Shown: positions 25,791 through 35,548 of the stretch, one piece after another
How the letters are laid out: every line of letters begins with the position of its first letter
How positions within the stretch are numbered: the first letter of the stretch is position 1
Assembly (NCBI GenBank): GCA_963769255.1
Contig: CAVYKV010000001.1
Coordinates: 3,224,001 to 3,288,000 of the forward strand
DNA from: JAKACA01 sp963769255
Lineage (GTDB): Bacteria > Actinomycetota > Acidimicrobiia > Acidimicrobiales > Bog-793
DNA: 64,000 nt
Direction of reading: 5' to 3'
Program-made: the position numbers and the translations under genes
The notes under the pieces: model-generated
Seen by the model: only the letters and a program-made list of their open reading frames with translations
Told to the model about the DNA's origin: nothing
Databases searched by the model: none

Positions 25791-26654
25791 CTACGGTGCG
25801 ATCGTTTCGCACGGATCCGGCCCGCCGAAGTACACATGAATGTTGTGGGCATTCACGTAGGCACAAAAGCGCTGGATCGCCTCGCTTTGCGATGAGGCCC
25901 CGGCGAGAGGGTCGTTGATGCCGCTGGATGAGCCGGGATCGAGGCTCGGCGAGCGAATTGCTTGGGTGGTGATCCCCGAGGGGGTGATCAAGGTGGCCGA
26001 TGTGACGACCGCACTTCCGGGCCACCAGGCCAAGAAGAGCCCATTGCCCACGGTGGTGACCACCCGGGTGCCGTCGCTCAACACCAAGGTGACTCCGGAC
26101 ACCTTCGAACCGGTTGAGCCTTCGGCGATGGTGTAACCCTGGCCGCTGGCGGAAGCCTCCTGGAGCCGATCGAGGGTGATCTGGCCGGGCCCGGGGAGCG
26201 TTGGCTGGCTACCGCTGGCAATGCTGAACTGGGTGCCGTCCGGGCCGCTCATACACATAAGGGCTCCTTCATTGGCGGTGTTGGCGCCAAACAGCAGCAA
26301 TGTGAAGGGCCCGCGCGTGTCGGTGAGACTAAGTGTGCTCGGCAGCGTCGGTGCTCCGGGTGGCGGATTGCTTGGCCTCGCTGTGCAGTTGGCCTTTGCG
26401 GCTGCGACCTGGCCGGGGGTCGGCGTGGTCGGCGCCGCCCTCCAGGCTGCTAACGCAGACGGGGTCCCGGCACCGACGAACACCACGAGGGCGGTGGCCG
26501 CTCCGCTCGCGGCCAGGCCGACACCCCCGAAGGCGAACCTTCGCCGCTGGCGATGGCGACGACGATCTGCGATCTCCTGCACGAGGTGCTCCTGGCGAGC
26601 GAGGAGTCGGGCATCGCTCAGATATGGGATCGGAGGGACTTCGAGGTCATTCAT
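25791..26654 (-). CDS. Membrane-anchored protein, likely partner of ECF sigma factor
   Basis: A 287-residue protein. A ~40-residue cytoplasmic part (DLEVPPIPYLSDARLLARQE, then basic RRRHRQRRR) precedes one membrane helix (GGVGLAASGAATALVVFVGAG, residues ~43-65) and a ~220-residue extracytoplasmic domain rich in Ser, Thr and Gly. The domain has GPFTLLLFGAN, GYTIAEGS and VTLVLSDGTRVVTTV and a Cys pair near the end (FCAYV, DPCET). It starts eight bases after the sigma gene ends. By position and topology it is an anti-sigma-like or sigma-dependent surface protein. No zinc anti-sigma motif is present, so an anti-sigma role is inference. Confidence 0.72.
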   Translation of the reverse strand: MNDLEVPPIPYLSDARLLARQEHLVQEIADRRRHRQRRRFAFGGVGLAASGAATALVVFVGAGTPSALAAWRAAPTTPTPGQVAAAKANCTARPSNPPPGAPTLPSTLSLTDTRGPFTLLLFGANTANEGALMCMSGPDGTQFSIASGSQPTLPGPGQITLDRLQEASASGQGYTIAEGSTGSKVSGVTLVLSDGTRVVTTVGNGLFLAWWPGSAVVTSATLITPSGITTQAIRSPSLDPGSSSGINDPLAGASSQSEAIQRFCAYVNAHNIHVYFGGPDPCETIAP

Positions 26655-26662
26655 CGGTGCTC

Positions 26663-27232
26663 CTATGAGAACGTCGGGATCGTGATCGCGGCGAACTTCT
26701 TGCGAGCGCTGGCCATCCGAGAGCGGACGGTGCCGATCGGAATTCCGAGCGAGGCCGCAGCGTCGGCATAGGAGAGCTCGCTCCACAACACCAGAAGAAC
26801 AACGTCTCGCTCGGCTTGCGTGAGCGGCCGGAGCGCCTCGAGGGCGCGAGCCAAAGCCTCCTGGGCGGCGATGTGCTCGATGGCTGCGTCTTCTGAGCTC
26901 GCGCCATCTGGCAGTGCAGGGACGCGGTCGAGGGCCGTTCGATACCGTCGGAGCGATCGATCCGCGTTGCGGGTGACGTTGTTGGCAACGCCCAGCAACC
27001 AGGGCAGAGCGCTCGTGCTCGAGAGCTGCAGCTTTCGGCGTCGACGGAACGCCTCCAAGAACACGACGCTTGTCAGATCCTCGGCCAATTGGAGATTGCC
27101 CGTCCGCCGGGCACAGTAGGCGTAGACCGCACGCGAGTGGCGCTTGAACAGCTCGCCGAACGCCTCGGGATCCTTTGCCGCTTTGGACACCAGCTCGACG
27201 TCTCCAACCTCGCTGTACGTCGGCACATCCAT
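26663..27232 (-). CDS. ECF-family RNA polymerase sigma factor
   Basis: A 189-residue two-domain sigma factor. Region 2 is AFGELFKRHSRAVYAYCARRTGN, then LAEDLTSVVFLEAFRRR. Region 4 is LTQAERDVVLLVLWSELSYADAAASLGIPIGTVRSRMASARKKF. ATG at 27232 is chosen because the family starts there; the upstream open frame is unrelated. It is followed after eight bases by a membrane-anchored partner gene. The regulon is unknown. Confidence 0.9.
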   Translation of the reverse strand: MDVPTYSEVGDVELVSKAAKDPEAFGELFKRHSRAVYAYCARRTGNLQLAEDLTSVVFLEAFRRRRKLQLSSTSALPWLLGVANNVTRNADRSLRRYRTALDRVPALPDGASSEDAAIEHIAAQEALARALEALRPLTQAERDVVLLVLWSELSYADAAASLGIPIGTVRSRMASARKKFAAITIPTFS

Positions 27233-27544
27233 ATAATGTCCGTAGGCCCCGCGAAAGTTCGATCGCCAGCGGCGAGCCTGCTCGCGCCGAACGACCCTTC
27301 CCGTTATTCCGGAGCGGCAGTCGAGCGGGCGGCGCGGGTAATAGACAAAGGCGGCCACCGACGCGACCAAGGCAACGCACGTCGTGATCGCTGTGCGGTT
27401 CAGCCGAGCAGCGCCGCCCGTGTCTGAGCGGTGGACTTCCGCGCTCTCCGAGCCTCTCGGTCACGCTGCCGCCAGCACGGCCCTGTGGTCACACCGCGTG
27501 CGAACTGCTAGCCCCGCATGCGCTGCTGACCAGCGTATTCAACT
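27233..27544. other. Gene-free stretch left of the integrated element
   Basis: About 310 bases between the ECF sigma gene and the tRNA-like remnant. No conserved reading frame or RNA is seen. It should hold the sigma gene's promoter. Confidence 0.4.
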
Positions 27545-27592
27545 GAGTGGCGGGAAAAGGATTTGAAGCTCCGACCGTCGGGTTATGAGCGG
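27545..27592 (-). repeat. Diverged copy of the tRNA-fMet 3' half: candidate distal attachment site
   Basis: Read on the minus strand, GCTCATAACCCGA is identical to the tRNA-fMet anticodon region. The rest (GGTCG, TTCAAATCCT, CCCGCCAC) follows the T-arm and acceptor with about eight mismatches in 45 bases. It has the same orientation as the intact tRNA at 48332-48408, so the two form a direct repeat 20.8 kb apart. That is what integration at a tRNA 3' end leaves. The displaced half is no longer under selection, which explains the mismatches. There is no 5' half, so this is not a tRNA gene. Confidence 0.7.
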
Positions 27593-27774
27593 CTCCATCC
27601 GGCGGGGTCCCTTCGACCCGCGGGCAAGCTGCACCGTTATCAGCCGCGGCCGGTGTGTCCTGGGCAGTCCTGGCAAGAACCTGCAGGCTCAGCTCGCCGC
27701 CGCGCTCTTCCTCATGTGGGAGCTCGCACGACCGAGCCGGACAATTCGCCCACGCCTGACTCCGATCGTGGCGA

Positions 27775-28182
27775 CTACGTGAAGGGGTTCTCCACCCGCA
27801 CGCCCCCGAAGTCCTGTCCATCCTGGAGGTCCTCGGACAGCACGACCTCGGCACCCGAGAGTCGGGCGGCCTCGATGATGGCGGCGTCCCAGTAGGAGAT
27901 CCCGAACCTGGCCCTCGTCGTTACAGCCGCGAGCAGCACCGCCTTTGTCATGTCCTGCACGGAGAAACGAAGGAACGACTCCACCAGGGCGGACGCGTGC
28001 TCGTGGGTGAGCGGGTTGGCACGTCCAGCTCTCGTGGCCTGCACGTAGAACTCTTGCAGCACCTGGACGGAGAGGCGCAGGTTCCTGTCCTCGAGAATCT
28101 GCCTCGCTCGCTCGGCCTCGGCCTCCTCGATCGGATCGGTCGAGATCGAGTAGAGCAGAACGTTCGTGTCAGCGAACTCCAC
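27775..28182 (-). CDS. vapC: VapC-type PIN-domain toxin ribonuclease
   Basis: A 135-residue PIN domain. Acidic site residues are visible: the first Asp in FADTNVLLYS, the Glu in LQEFYVQATR near residue 44, and the late Asp residues in ISYWDAAIIEAARLSGAEVVLSEDLQDG. Such toxins cut tRNA or rRNA when released from the antitoxin. It starts 14 bases inside the end of the antitoxin gene, so the pair is an operon. It is the first cargo of the integrated element and could help keep it. Confidence 0.9.
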   Translation of the reverse strand: MEFADTNVLLYSISTDPIEEAEAERARQILEDRNLRLSVQVLQEFYVQATRAGRANPLTHEHASALVESFLRFSVQDMTKAVLLAAVTTRARFGISYWDAAIIEAARLSGAEVVLSEDLQDGQDFGGVRVENPFT

Positions 28183-28432
28183 GGGTGTGGAGCTCCTCTC
28201 GACCGAGGCGGTCGCCAGCGCTGAAGCGCTTTATCTTCTTACGCACCAGCTCCTGCTGGGATTCGAGTCTCGTGAACTCGACGGCCTGCTCCGACAGCTG
28301 GCGCAGGTAGTCAGCGACGAGTGCGCTGACCGAGGTGTCCTGCTCGGCGGCGTGGATGCGGGCTTCACGGTAGATGTCGTCCGAAACCGTGACGGTGATA
28401 TTCTTCACAGATTCACTGTAACACAATTTCAC
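28169..28432 (-). CDS. vapB: VapB-type antitoxin (ribbon-helix-helix)
   Basis: 87 residues from GTG 28432; GTG at 28408 would start exactly at the conserved KNITVTVSDDIYREARIHAAEQ and may be the real start. The ribbon-helix-helix DNA-binding part is residues ~9-50 (VSALVADYLRQL). The C-terminal ~35 residues are the toxin-binding tail. Neither start has a clear ribosome site. TGTGAA/AGTGAA repeats just upstream (28408-28435) could be the operator. Confidence 0.85.
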   Translation of the reverse strand: MKLCYSESVKNITVTVSDDIYREARIHAAEQDTSVSALVADYLRQLSEQAVEFTRLESQQELVRKKIKRFSAGDRLGREELHTRGVR

Positions 28433-28621
28433 AGGAGAGTGCGAAACTTGGGTGCGGGTATGACGATCACCGAGGCGCGCACCGTGCCGTCTCGATCCGA
28501 CTGTCTCGACGATCTCGACACCTACGGGGAGGGCCCGCCGGGCGCCACGGCGCCGGAGCGATTCGAAGGTGGCATCGGTGAACAGGTGCTCGACGGAGAT
28601 CTCCGAGAAGAGCTCGCGTGC

Positions 28622-31159
28622 TCAGATGCTGAGATTTGCCGCGGTGGCTTCCCCACCGGCCGCCTCGCCGAGATTGAGCAGCGCCCGGAGTCGGGCCGCG
28701 TCGAAACCGCCCCCCGCTCCGTGGCCACCTCCCCGTTGCTCGAACTCACGCAACAGGCGCATCAGGTCCTCGCGCCGCGTCGGGTCGTCGCGCGCCTGTT
28801 TGGGCGTGAGCCCACCAAGGGCCGGGATCGACTCGTCGAGCCACTTCAGCTCTCGTTGCTGGATATAGGACTTGAGGAGCTCGGTGAGCTCCGAGCTTTC
28901 AGGCTCGTCGAGCCCTACAGGGTCATCTGCGTCCTCGGCGAGGCCACCGGCACGTCGCCGCATGAGCTCGATTCGAGGGTCCTGTTCGTCGTAGTCGACG
29001 AGACTGAGGCCGGGCAGGACATCCCCGAGCCGATCGGCCAGGCGCTCGAACCGTTCGCGCGAGTTCGTTTCGAGCGTGATGACGCCGTCGCTCAACGTTA
29101 CGCTGGAGCGAAGGACGGTGTCGCCGCCGTCGAGCCGGAACCGCTCGACGAAGTGGTCGCCCTCGACCTCGAGCAGCGAGCCGAGGGCCTCTCCGATCGA
29201 GGCTTCGTCCGCTGCGCTGGCGAACTCGGCCCGGCACAGCACGAGCCGCTCGCCCTCCCGGTTCGCCAGCCGTGGGATCGCCTGCGAGCGCCCATACCAG
29301 CGGGCGAGGGCGTCCGCGTCGCCACCTTCGTCGAGGACTGCCATGACCTCGGCCCGCTGGGCGAGCGGCACAGCGACGACCTGGCCGGTGAGCGAGGGGG
29401 AACCCTCGAGTTCGACGACGCGGCCGAGCAAAAGGTCGCCGACGGCAGCCTCGCGCGAGCCGAGATGCTCGCGAACCTCGAGCCGCTCCCCCGTGGTGGT
29501 GTCACGCAGCCCGAGAGACGCTCCTCGTTCGACCTCCGTCACCTCATAGAGCCGGCGTGGGGTGGCGAGGGTCGCCTCGAGCAGCCTCCGCTCGGTGCTT
29601 GGTAGCAGCGCACCACGTTCTTGCAGGTAGTCCTCGGCCACACCACCATCCCAAATGGCGATGTCGACGATGACCGGATCGCTCGACCACCGATCGACTG
29701 CTTCACGCAGCTCCGGCTCGTCCCCGTCGCAGGCAGAGGCGGCCAGCGCGACCATGCGGCTCCGCCGGTTCTCGTCGCGACAGAACAGCGCCAGCTTGAA
29801 GACAAGGAGATCGAACAGGTTCGAAGACCGGCCCACGTCCCGTCCTAGGTGGCACCGCTTGTACTTGCGGCCCGACCCGCACGGACACGCATCGTTGCGG
29901 CCAGTGCCGGCGTAGGCGGCTGAACCGCCGATCAGCTCGCTCAGGTGCTCGAGGACAGGCGAGTCCGGGTCGAGTTGCTGGTGCTGCAGGAAGGCGACCG
30001 CGCGCCGGAGGTTGCCCCGGTCGATCTCGAAGTTCGAGACCGCCTCGGCGGCAGGGCCGAGGTCCGGATCCTTCTCGAGCGCCGCCCGGTACTCCGCCTC
30101 GGCCTCGAGGGCGTGGCCGGCGCGCTCGGCCTCGACGCCCAACAGGTAATGGGCGACGCCGGCCCGCGGTGCCTCGGCCAAAAGGAGGGCGAAGTCGCGC
30201 CGGTCGCGGGAGCGGTCGGATGTCGTAGTCCGGATGAACTCGGCGAAGGCGGCGGCGACGCCGCCGTGCCGCAAGGCCTGCAGAGCGTCGCGGGCGTCGA
30301 CGCCTTCGCCTGCCTGGAACGCCGTGAACGCATTGCAACACCTCTCGAAACGCGTCCGGCAGCACGCCCCGAGATCGCCGCCGATCTGCTGGCGAACCCG
30401 GTCGCTATGGCTCTCGCCGGCCGATCGCCAGTCCTCACCAGCGCGGCCAAAGGAGAATCCGCGTCGCTCCAACCCGGCGTCGAGGGCGAGCTCGCCGACC
30501 GGTCGCACCGCTCTGCGGAAGACAGTCGGATCGGTGCTGAGGGCTTCCATCAAGATAGGCGTCATCTCCTCCCATCGATCCCGGGAGATCACGGCTTCTG
30601 CCCCCCGCCGAAGCGCCTCGACCTCGCGGCCGTCATCGGGCAAGGGTCCGTTGATTACCTCGACCGTGATCGTCAGGTCGTGGCGACTGAAGGCAACGAG
30701 GTCGCCCGCGGCGGCGGGAGCTAGCCAACCTGGCGGGCCAGCAAGCGTCGAGCCGGATTCGCCTGGTGCCGCCGGGTATTCCTCACACCGAAGGGCGCGG
30801 CCGTCGGCCAAGAGGAGCTCATGGGCCGGCGCGTTCCAGTCGATGACCTCGAGATCCGGACAGAGCGCCACCGTCTCGTCGGTCACCTCCTCAGCGGTGA
30901 GGCGATGCGTGAGGACGAGCCCGTCGGTCAAAGAGGACGCCAGGATCAACGTTCCGTCGACCGACAGCCAGGTGTCGTCGGTGTGGGCAACCTCGTCCTC
31001 AACGGCTCGCACGAGATCCTCGTCGCCCATCTCGGCCCGTAGCTCTTTTAGCAGTCCCAGGGCGTCCAACCTGGCGGTCAGTTCTTGCAAGGAGAGCGGC
31101 CCAGCCAACAGGGCTTCCAGAGTGGCGTCGAGAAGGGGATCCTCGCTGTATTCAGGCAC
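28622..31159 (-). CDS. Large SEC-C metal-binding motif protein
   Basis: An 845-residue protein. A SEC-C zinc motif lies in the middle (NDACPCGSGRKYKRCH, near residue 437), preceded by a TPR-like segment (AHYLLGVEAERAGHALEAEAEYRAAL). The N-terminal ~200 residues resemble a helical regulatory region, and the C-terminal half has no recognised domain. SEC-C is known from SecA and from many proteins of unknown role, where it binds zinc and ribosomes or other partners. It follows vapBC in the integrated element and its start lies 12 bases from an IS66 end, so its native promoter may have been lost or replaced. Confidence 0.75.
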   Translation of the reverse strand: MPEYSEDPLLDATLEALLAGPLSLQELTARLDALGLLKELRAEMGDEDLVRAVEDEVAHTDDTWLSVDGTLILASSLTDGLVLTHRLTAEEVTDETVALCPDLEVIDWNAPAHELLLADGRALRCEEYPAAPGESGSTLAGPPGWLAPAAAGDLVAFSRHDLTITVEVINGPLPDDGREVEALRRGAEAVISRDRWEEMTPILMEALSTDPTVFRRAVRPVGELALDAGLERRGFSFGRAGEDWRSAGESHSDRVRQQIGGDLGACCRTRFERCCNAFTAFQAGEGVDARDALQALRHGGVAAAFAEFIRTTTSDRSRDRRDFALLLAEAPRAGVAHYLLGVEAERAGHALEAEAEYRAALEKDPDLGPAAEAVSNFEIDRGNLRRAVAFLQHQQLDPDSPVLEHLSELIGGSAAYAGTGRNDACPCGSGRKYKRCHLGRDVGRSSNLFDLLVFKLALFCRDENRRSRMVALAASACDGDEPELREAVDRWSSDPVIVDIAIWDGGVAEDYLQERGALLPSTERRLLEATLATPRRLYEVTEVERGASLGLRDTTTGERLEVREHLGSREAAVGDLLLGRVVELEGSPSLTGQVVAVPLAQRAEVMAVLDEGGDADALARWYGRSQAIPRLANREGERLVLCRAEFASAADEASIGEALGSLLEVEGDHFVERFRLDGGDTVLRSSVTLSDGVITLETNSRERFERLADRLGDVLPGLSLVDYDEQDPRIELMRRRAGGLAEDADDPVGLDEPESSELTELLKSYIQQRELKWLDESIPALGGLTPKQARDDPTRREDLMRLLREFEQRGGGHGAGGGFDAARLRALLNLGEAAGGEATAANLSI

Positions 31160-31171
31160 GATCGGAAAACG

Positions 31172-32720
31172 TACTTGGATAGCGAGGCGCGACGTCCCGT
31201 AGTTCAGTGAATGTGGATCCGAACAGCCGGCGATTCAGATGAAAAGCGAAGGAACCTCTGCCGGCGTGGGTGCACGAGCGAGTCGGCTCAAGAAGTCGAT
31301 GGCGTCGACTCCCTGCTGAGACGCCGTCCGCAGCACGCTCATCATGCGGCCCTGCGTCACAGCTCCACGCCAGGTGCGGTTGCCGCCCCAGACCTTTCGG
31401 TTGACGACCGCTGGCCTGACGGCTTGCTCTGCCCGCCAGTTGGTGGCGTCGGTGCCAGGGTGGGTGAGGAAGCTGAACAAAGCTTCTCGCTCGGCGTACA
31501 GGTGCGCCACGAGCTTGCGGTTCTCGTTGTGGGGATGAGCGTCGTCGGCGAGCATCTCGACCCGCTCGGCGAGGTCGGCGATCACCGTCGCCCGCTCGCC
31601 ATCTTCGAGCTCGCGGGCGATGAGCGCCTCGGTCAGGATCTCCCGCACCTTGCGGGGCGTGTCCCGCCCCGAGACGGGCAGGTCGGCGATGAGCTCGTCG
31701 CTTCGACGACAGAGGTGGGCCAAACACGTTTGGTGCGTGGCGTTGCCGAAGCGGCGGTAAGGAGCCCAGCCGTCTCGCACCATGACGCCGGAGAACTCCG
31801 GCGAGATCACCTCGCAGGCTTGATCGAAGCCGCGGCCGTCGGCGACCCAGTAGGCAGTGGCGTTATGGGTCGCTGCCACCCAGAGCCAGGCACCCTCGCC
31901 GCCGACGCGCCAGCCCGTCTCGTCGGGAACGATCATGGCCGAGTCATTCACGGCTTTGACGATCGAGGCCTGCACCGCGAAGAGGTCGGTCGAGGACGAC
32001 TGGGCCGCTTGGCAGAGTGCCCCGGCTGAGACCTTGACCCCGAGGCGGGCGAGCAGGCTGGCCGACTTCACAAAGCTCAGCCCGAGGCCGTAGTGCAGCC
32101 AGGCCGCCCATGCCTTCGCCGTCGGACCCACCTGGGAGCAGGCAGCGCCGAGGGCGTCCGAGGTCTGCTCGCCATGGCGGCCCTGCACTCTCCTGCCGCA
32201 GTTGCGGCAGCGGCCGACGCCGACGGCGAACTTCGTGGTGACCGGGCGCATCTCGGGAAGCTCGACCTGGAACTGCTCGGCAGTCCGCTCGTGCTCGACC
32301 TCCCCTCCGCAGTCAGGGCAGCATGCCGGCAGCGGCACGTCGATCGTCCGGTCGGGGGGGCCGGCGGGAGCCATGCGATGACCGTGGCGACCATGAGCGT
32401 CACCGCTTCGTCGTCCGGGACGTGCCGGCTCCTCCTTCGGGTCGCCCTTGGAGAACGGAGCCGCCTGGCGCTTGCCCGAACGGCGGGAGTCCGGACAGAA
32501 GCCGCTCCAGCTCGGCGATGCGGGCATCGCGCTGGCTGAGGCGCTCGCTCAGCTTTGCGACCTCGGCGGTGTTGCGCTCGAGCATCTTCCGCAGACTGGC
32601 GATCTTGCTCACCAACTCCTTGTAGGAGTTGGGCTCTGAGCCGGCGGGAGGGGTACGAGGTGAGATCCACAACGATACGCGCGAGCTCTGCTCAGGTGGT
32701 GGACCCCGCTATCCAAGTAC
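31172..32720 (-). mobile_element. IS66-family insertion sequence, copy A (frameshifted)
   Basis: About 1.55 kb, nearly identical to copy B at 37079-38627 but in the opposite direction. Both ends carry GTACTTGGATAGCG as the inverted repeat. The flanking 8-mers (CGGAAAAC and GGTAGGAC) do not match, so there is no target duplication. The right flank is the 3' end of an istB gene; the left flank is the SEC-C gene's upstream edge. This fits a deletion starting at this copy that removed the left end of IS21 element A and everything to the SEC-C gene. Confidence 0.88.
31235..32672 (-). pseudogene. IS66-family transposase, copy A, single-base frameshift
   Basis: It matches the intact copy B protein except for a few substitutions and one extra base near 32492-32500 (ctgtccggac here, ctccaggac in copy B), which puts the first ~60 residues (coiled-coil start, ASLRKMLERN) in a different frame from the catalytic part. 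The zinc-binding CPDCGGE and CRNCGRR and the DDE residues are all present in the second frame. The transposase is probably not made in full length, but copy B could supply it in trans. Confidence 0.88.
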
Positions 32721-32786
32721 GGTAGGACTTGCCGTCCATGTGCACGTGGTGCGCGGCGTTGACGATCCGGTCGAGGATCGACTCGG
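32721..32786 (-). pseudogene. istB 3' fragment of IS21 element A
   Basis: On the minus strand this reads ESILDRIVNAAHHVHMDGKSY, the usual C-terminus of an IstB ATPase. It is the missing end of the istB gene at 41306-41954: joining the two across the duplicated CTCGG gives NPVVAESILDRIVNAAHHV in frame. The last codons are cut by IS66 copy A at 32720. Confidence 0.85.
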
Positions 32787-33967
32787 TTATCTAACTGTCG
32801 GTCGCGGTTGTCTTTGACGTCCACTACGGGACCCGGACCATCCCCAGCTTCGTGTCTTGGACGCCTTATCTTGCGGTGCCTACGACAGGAGACCAGTTGC
32901 GGGTTCAGCGAGTTGTCATGCCTTCGGGCGCAGAGTCTTCGACGGTTTTGTCGGATGGTGTGGTCATCGAGCCGGTGGAGCAGTTCTTGGCGCACCTGAG
33001 CGCGATCGAGCGCTCGCCGAACACGGTGCGGGCGTACGCCCACGATCTGAGCGACTTCTTCTCGTACCTACAAATCCGCGATCTGGAGTGGACCGAGGTG
33101 CGTCTCGAGGACCTCGGTAGGTTCGTAGCCTGGCTCCGGCTCCCGATTGAGGCGCGAAGCGGCCGCGTGGCCTCGTTGCCGTGGGTGGAGGGCGCCTTGT
33201 CCGCCTCGACTGTGAACCGGAAGCTCTCCGCGCTGGCTTCGTTCTACGAGTTCCACGCCCGACACGGTGTCGACGTTGCCAAGTTGTTGACGAGATGGCG
33301 CCCTGGCCGCCGGGGAGGATCCTGGCAGCCGTTCCTTGCCCATCTGGGGTCGAGGCCCGAGCGACGCCAGGTCGTCGGATTGCGCCGGGAACGCAGGGCA
33401 CCACGAGAGCTGGCGCTGGTCGAGATGAGCAGCCTGATCGATGCCTGCGACCGGCTGCGCGACCGCTTCTTGCTGAGCTTGCTCGCAGGCTCGGGCATCC
33501 GAGTTGGTGAGGCGCTCGGCCTTCGTCACGAGGACATCGACGCCCGCCGCTGCCAAATCGCCGTCCGCCAGCGAAACAACTCCAATGCCGCCCGCGCCAA
33601 GACCTGGTCCCGTGAGGTGCCGGTCGACGCCGGTCTCATAAGGCTCTACAGCGATTACCTGCACGAGGAGTACGGGCCGTTGGACTGCGACTACGTGTTC
33701 GTGAACCTATGGCGAGAGCCGGTTGGAGAGCCGATGGCCTATGCCGGCGTCTACCGCCTCGTCGCTCGCCTGCGAGCCAGTACGGGCATCGACTTCACGC
33801 CCCACCAGTGAGTAATCCGGAGGTTTCCGTACACCCGTTCCGGTCGAATCCGTACACCGATTCCGGAGTTTTCGTACACCCGGAGGCAGCGACCCTGGCG
33901 CAATGACGTGAGGTGAGAGTGGGGCACCGGCAATCCTCTTGATCTGTCCTGCCAGACGATCGAGGAG

Positions 33968-35548
33968 ATGCCGGTGCCCCGGCCCCACACTGCCATGCGA
34001 AAGATCAGAGAAGTGCTTCGACTGCGCTTCGGGGAGGAGCTCAGCCTCCGCCTCGTCAGCGCCTCGCTCAACATCCCGTTCACCACCGTCGGCGATCTCC
34101 TCCGCCGTGCCGAGGCAGCCGGGCTCAAGTGGCCGCTGCCGGTAGGCCTCGACGACGATGACCTCGAAGCCCTGCTCTACAAGAAGAACGAGCCGCCGGC
34201 AGGCCGGCCGCTGCCGGAGTTCAAGGAGGTGAAGAGAGAGCTTCACAAGCCTGGGGTGACCCTCATGCTGTTGTGGCTCGAGTACCGCGAGACCTATCCC
34301 GAGGGCTACTCCTACAGCCAGTTCTGCGAGCACTACAGGACCTGGCGCAAGCACGTCGACGTCGTCATGCGCCAGGAGCACAAGGCGGGCGAGAAGCTCT
34401 TCGTCGACTTCCCGGGTGACAGGCTGCCGATCTACGACCCGGACACCGGCGAAGTCGACTTCGAGGCCGAGGTCTTCGTGGCGGTCCTCGGCGCTTCGAG
34501 CTTCGTGCACGCCGGGGCGATTGCCTCCCAGCAGCTCGACGACTGGGTGATCGCCCACGTCCGCACCTTCGAGGCGATCGGCGGCTGCCCGGCGATCGTG
34601 GTGTGCGACAACCTCCGCTCGGGGGTGACCCGGCCGCACCGCTACGAGCCGGACGTCAACGCCACCTACGAGGACATGGCCGCCCATTATGGGGTGGCCG
34701 TCATCCCGGCCAGGCCGTACCGGCCCCGTGACAAGGCAAAAGTCGAGGCCGGCGTGCTCCTGGTCGAGCGCTGGATCCTGGCCCGGCTGCGGAAACAGAA
34801 GTTCACGAGCCTGGCCGAGGCCAACATCGAGATTGCCCGCCTGGTCGCCTGGGTCAACGCCCGGCCGTTCAAGAAGATCGACGGCTCACGCCAGTCCCTG
34901 TTCGAGGAGATCGACCAGCCGGCGCTGCGCCCGCTGCCGCCGGAGCGCTACGAGACCGCCCACTTCAAGCCGGCCAAAGCCAACATCGACTACCACATCG
35001 AGCTCGACCGCCATTACTACAGCGTCCCGTACATCTATGCCGGCGAGGTGCTCGACACCAGGATGACGGCCAGCACGGTCGAGGTCTTCCGGCGCGGAAG
35101 ACGCGTGGCCTCGCACATCCGCAGCCGCAAGCCGGGCTACAGCACCGATCCGGAGCACATGCCCGAGTCGCACAAGCGCCACGCCGAGTGGACGCCCTCG
35201 CGCATCGTCGCGTGGTGTGCCAAGACAGGCCCGTCAACCGCGGAGCTCGCCGGAGCGATCATGGCGGCCAGGGCTCATCCCGAGCAGGGCTTCCGCTCCT
35301 GTCTCGGCATCATCCGCCTCGGCGACCGCTACGGCGCCGAACGGGTCGAGAAGGCCTGCGCCCGGGCGCTCAGCGTGAGAGCGCACAGCTACAAGTCGGT
35401 CGAGTCGATCCTGAAGACCGGCCTCGACCAGAAACCGCTCCCGCAGCCATCTGCGGGTCGGGCCCATCCCGAGCACGCCAACGTCCGCGGGCCGGGCTAC
35501 TACGACGGAAAGGAAGAAGGAGAAGATGCTCAACAACCAGACGATTGA
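33968..35548 (+). CDS. istA: IS21-family transposase IstA (element B)
   Basis: A 526-residue DDE transposase. The N-terminal HTH (LRLVSASLNIPFTTVGDLLRRAEAAG) leads to the catalytic core: VDFPGDRLP with the first Asp near residue 157, the second Asp in AIVVCDNLRSGV near 215, and Glu in RDKAKVEAGVLLVERW near 258. The C-terminal beta-barrel is typical (HYYSVPYIYAGEVLDTRM). It is intact. istB starts 23 bases before it ends. Confidence 0.95.
   Translation: MPVPRPHTAMRKIREVLRLRFGEELSLRLVSASLNIPFTTVGDLLRRAEAAGLKWPLPVGLDDDDLEALLYKKNEPPAGRPLPEFKEVKRELHKPGVTLMLLWLEYRETYPEGYSYSQFCEHYRTWRKHVDVVMRQEHKAGEKLFVDFPGDRLPIYDPDTGEVDFEAEVFVAVLGASSFVHAGAIASQQLDDWVIAHVRTFEAIGGCPAIVVCDNLRSGVTRPHRYEPDVNATYEDMAAHYGVAVIPARPYRPRDKAKVEAGVLLVERWILARLRKQKFTSLAEANIEIARLVAWVNARPFKKIDGSRQSLFEEIDQPALRPLPPERYETAHFKPAKANIDYHIELDRHYYSVPYIYAGEVLDTRMTASTVEVFRRGRRVASHIRSRKPGYSTDPEHMPESHKRHAEWTPSRIVAWCAKTGPSTAELAGAIMAARAHPEQGFRSCLGIIRLGDRYGAERVEKACARALSVRAHSYKSVESILKTGLDQKPLPQPSAGRAHPEHANVRGPGYYDGKEEGEDAQQPDD

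Noticed and set aside
27545..27592. A second tRNA gene
   Set aside because: Only the 3' half is present and the acceptor stem is degenerate; it is a remnant.
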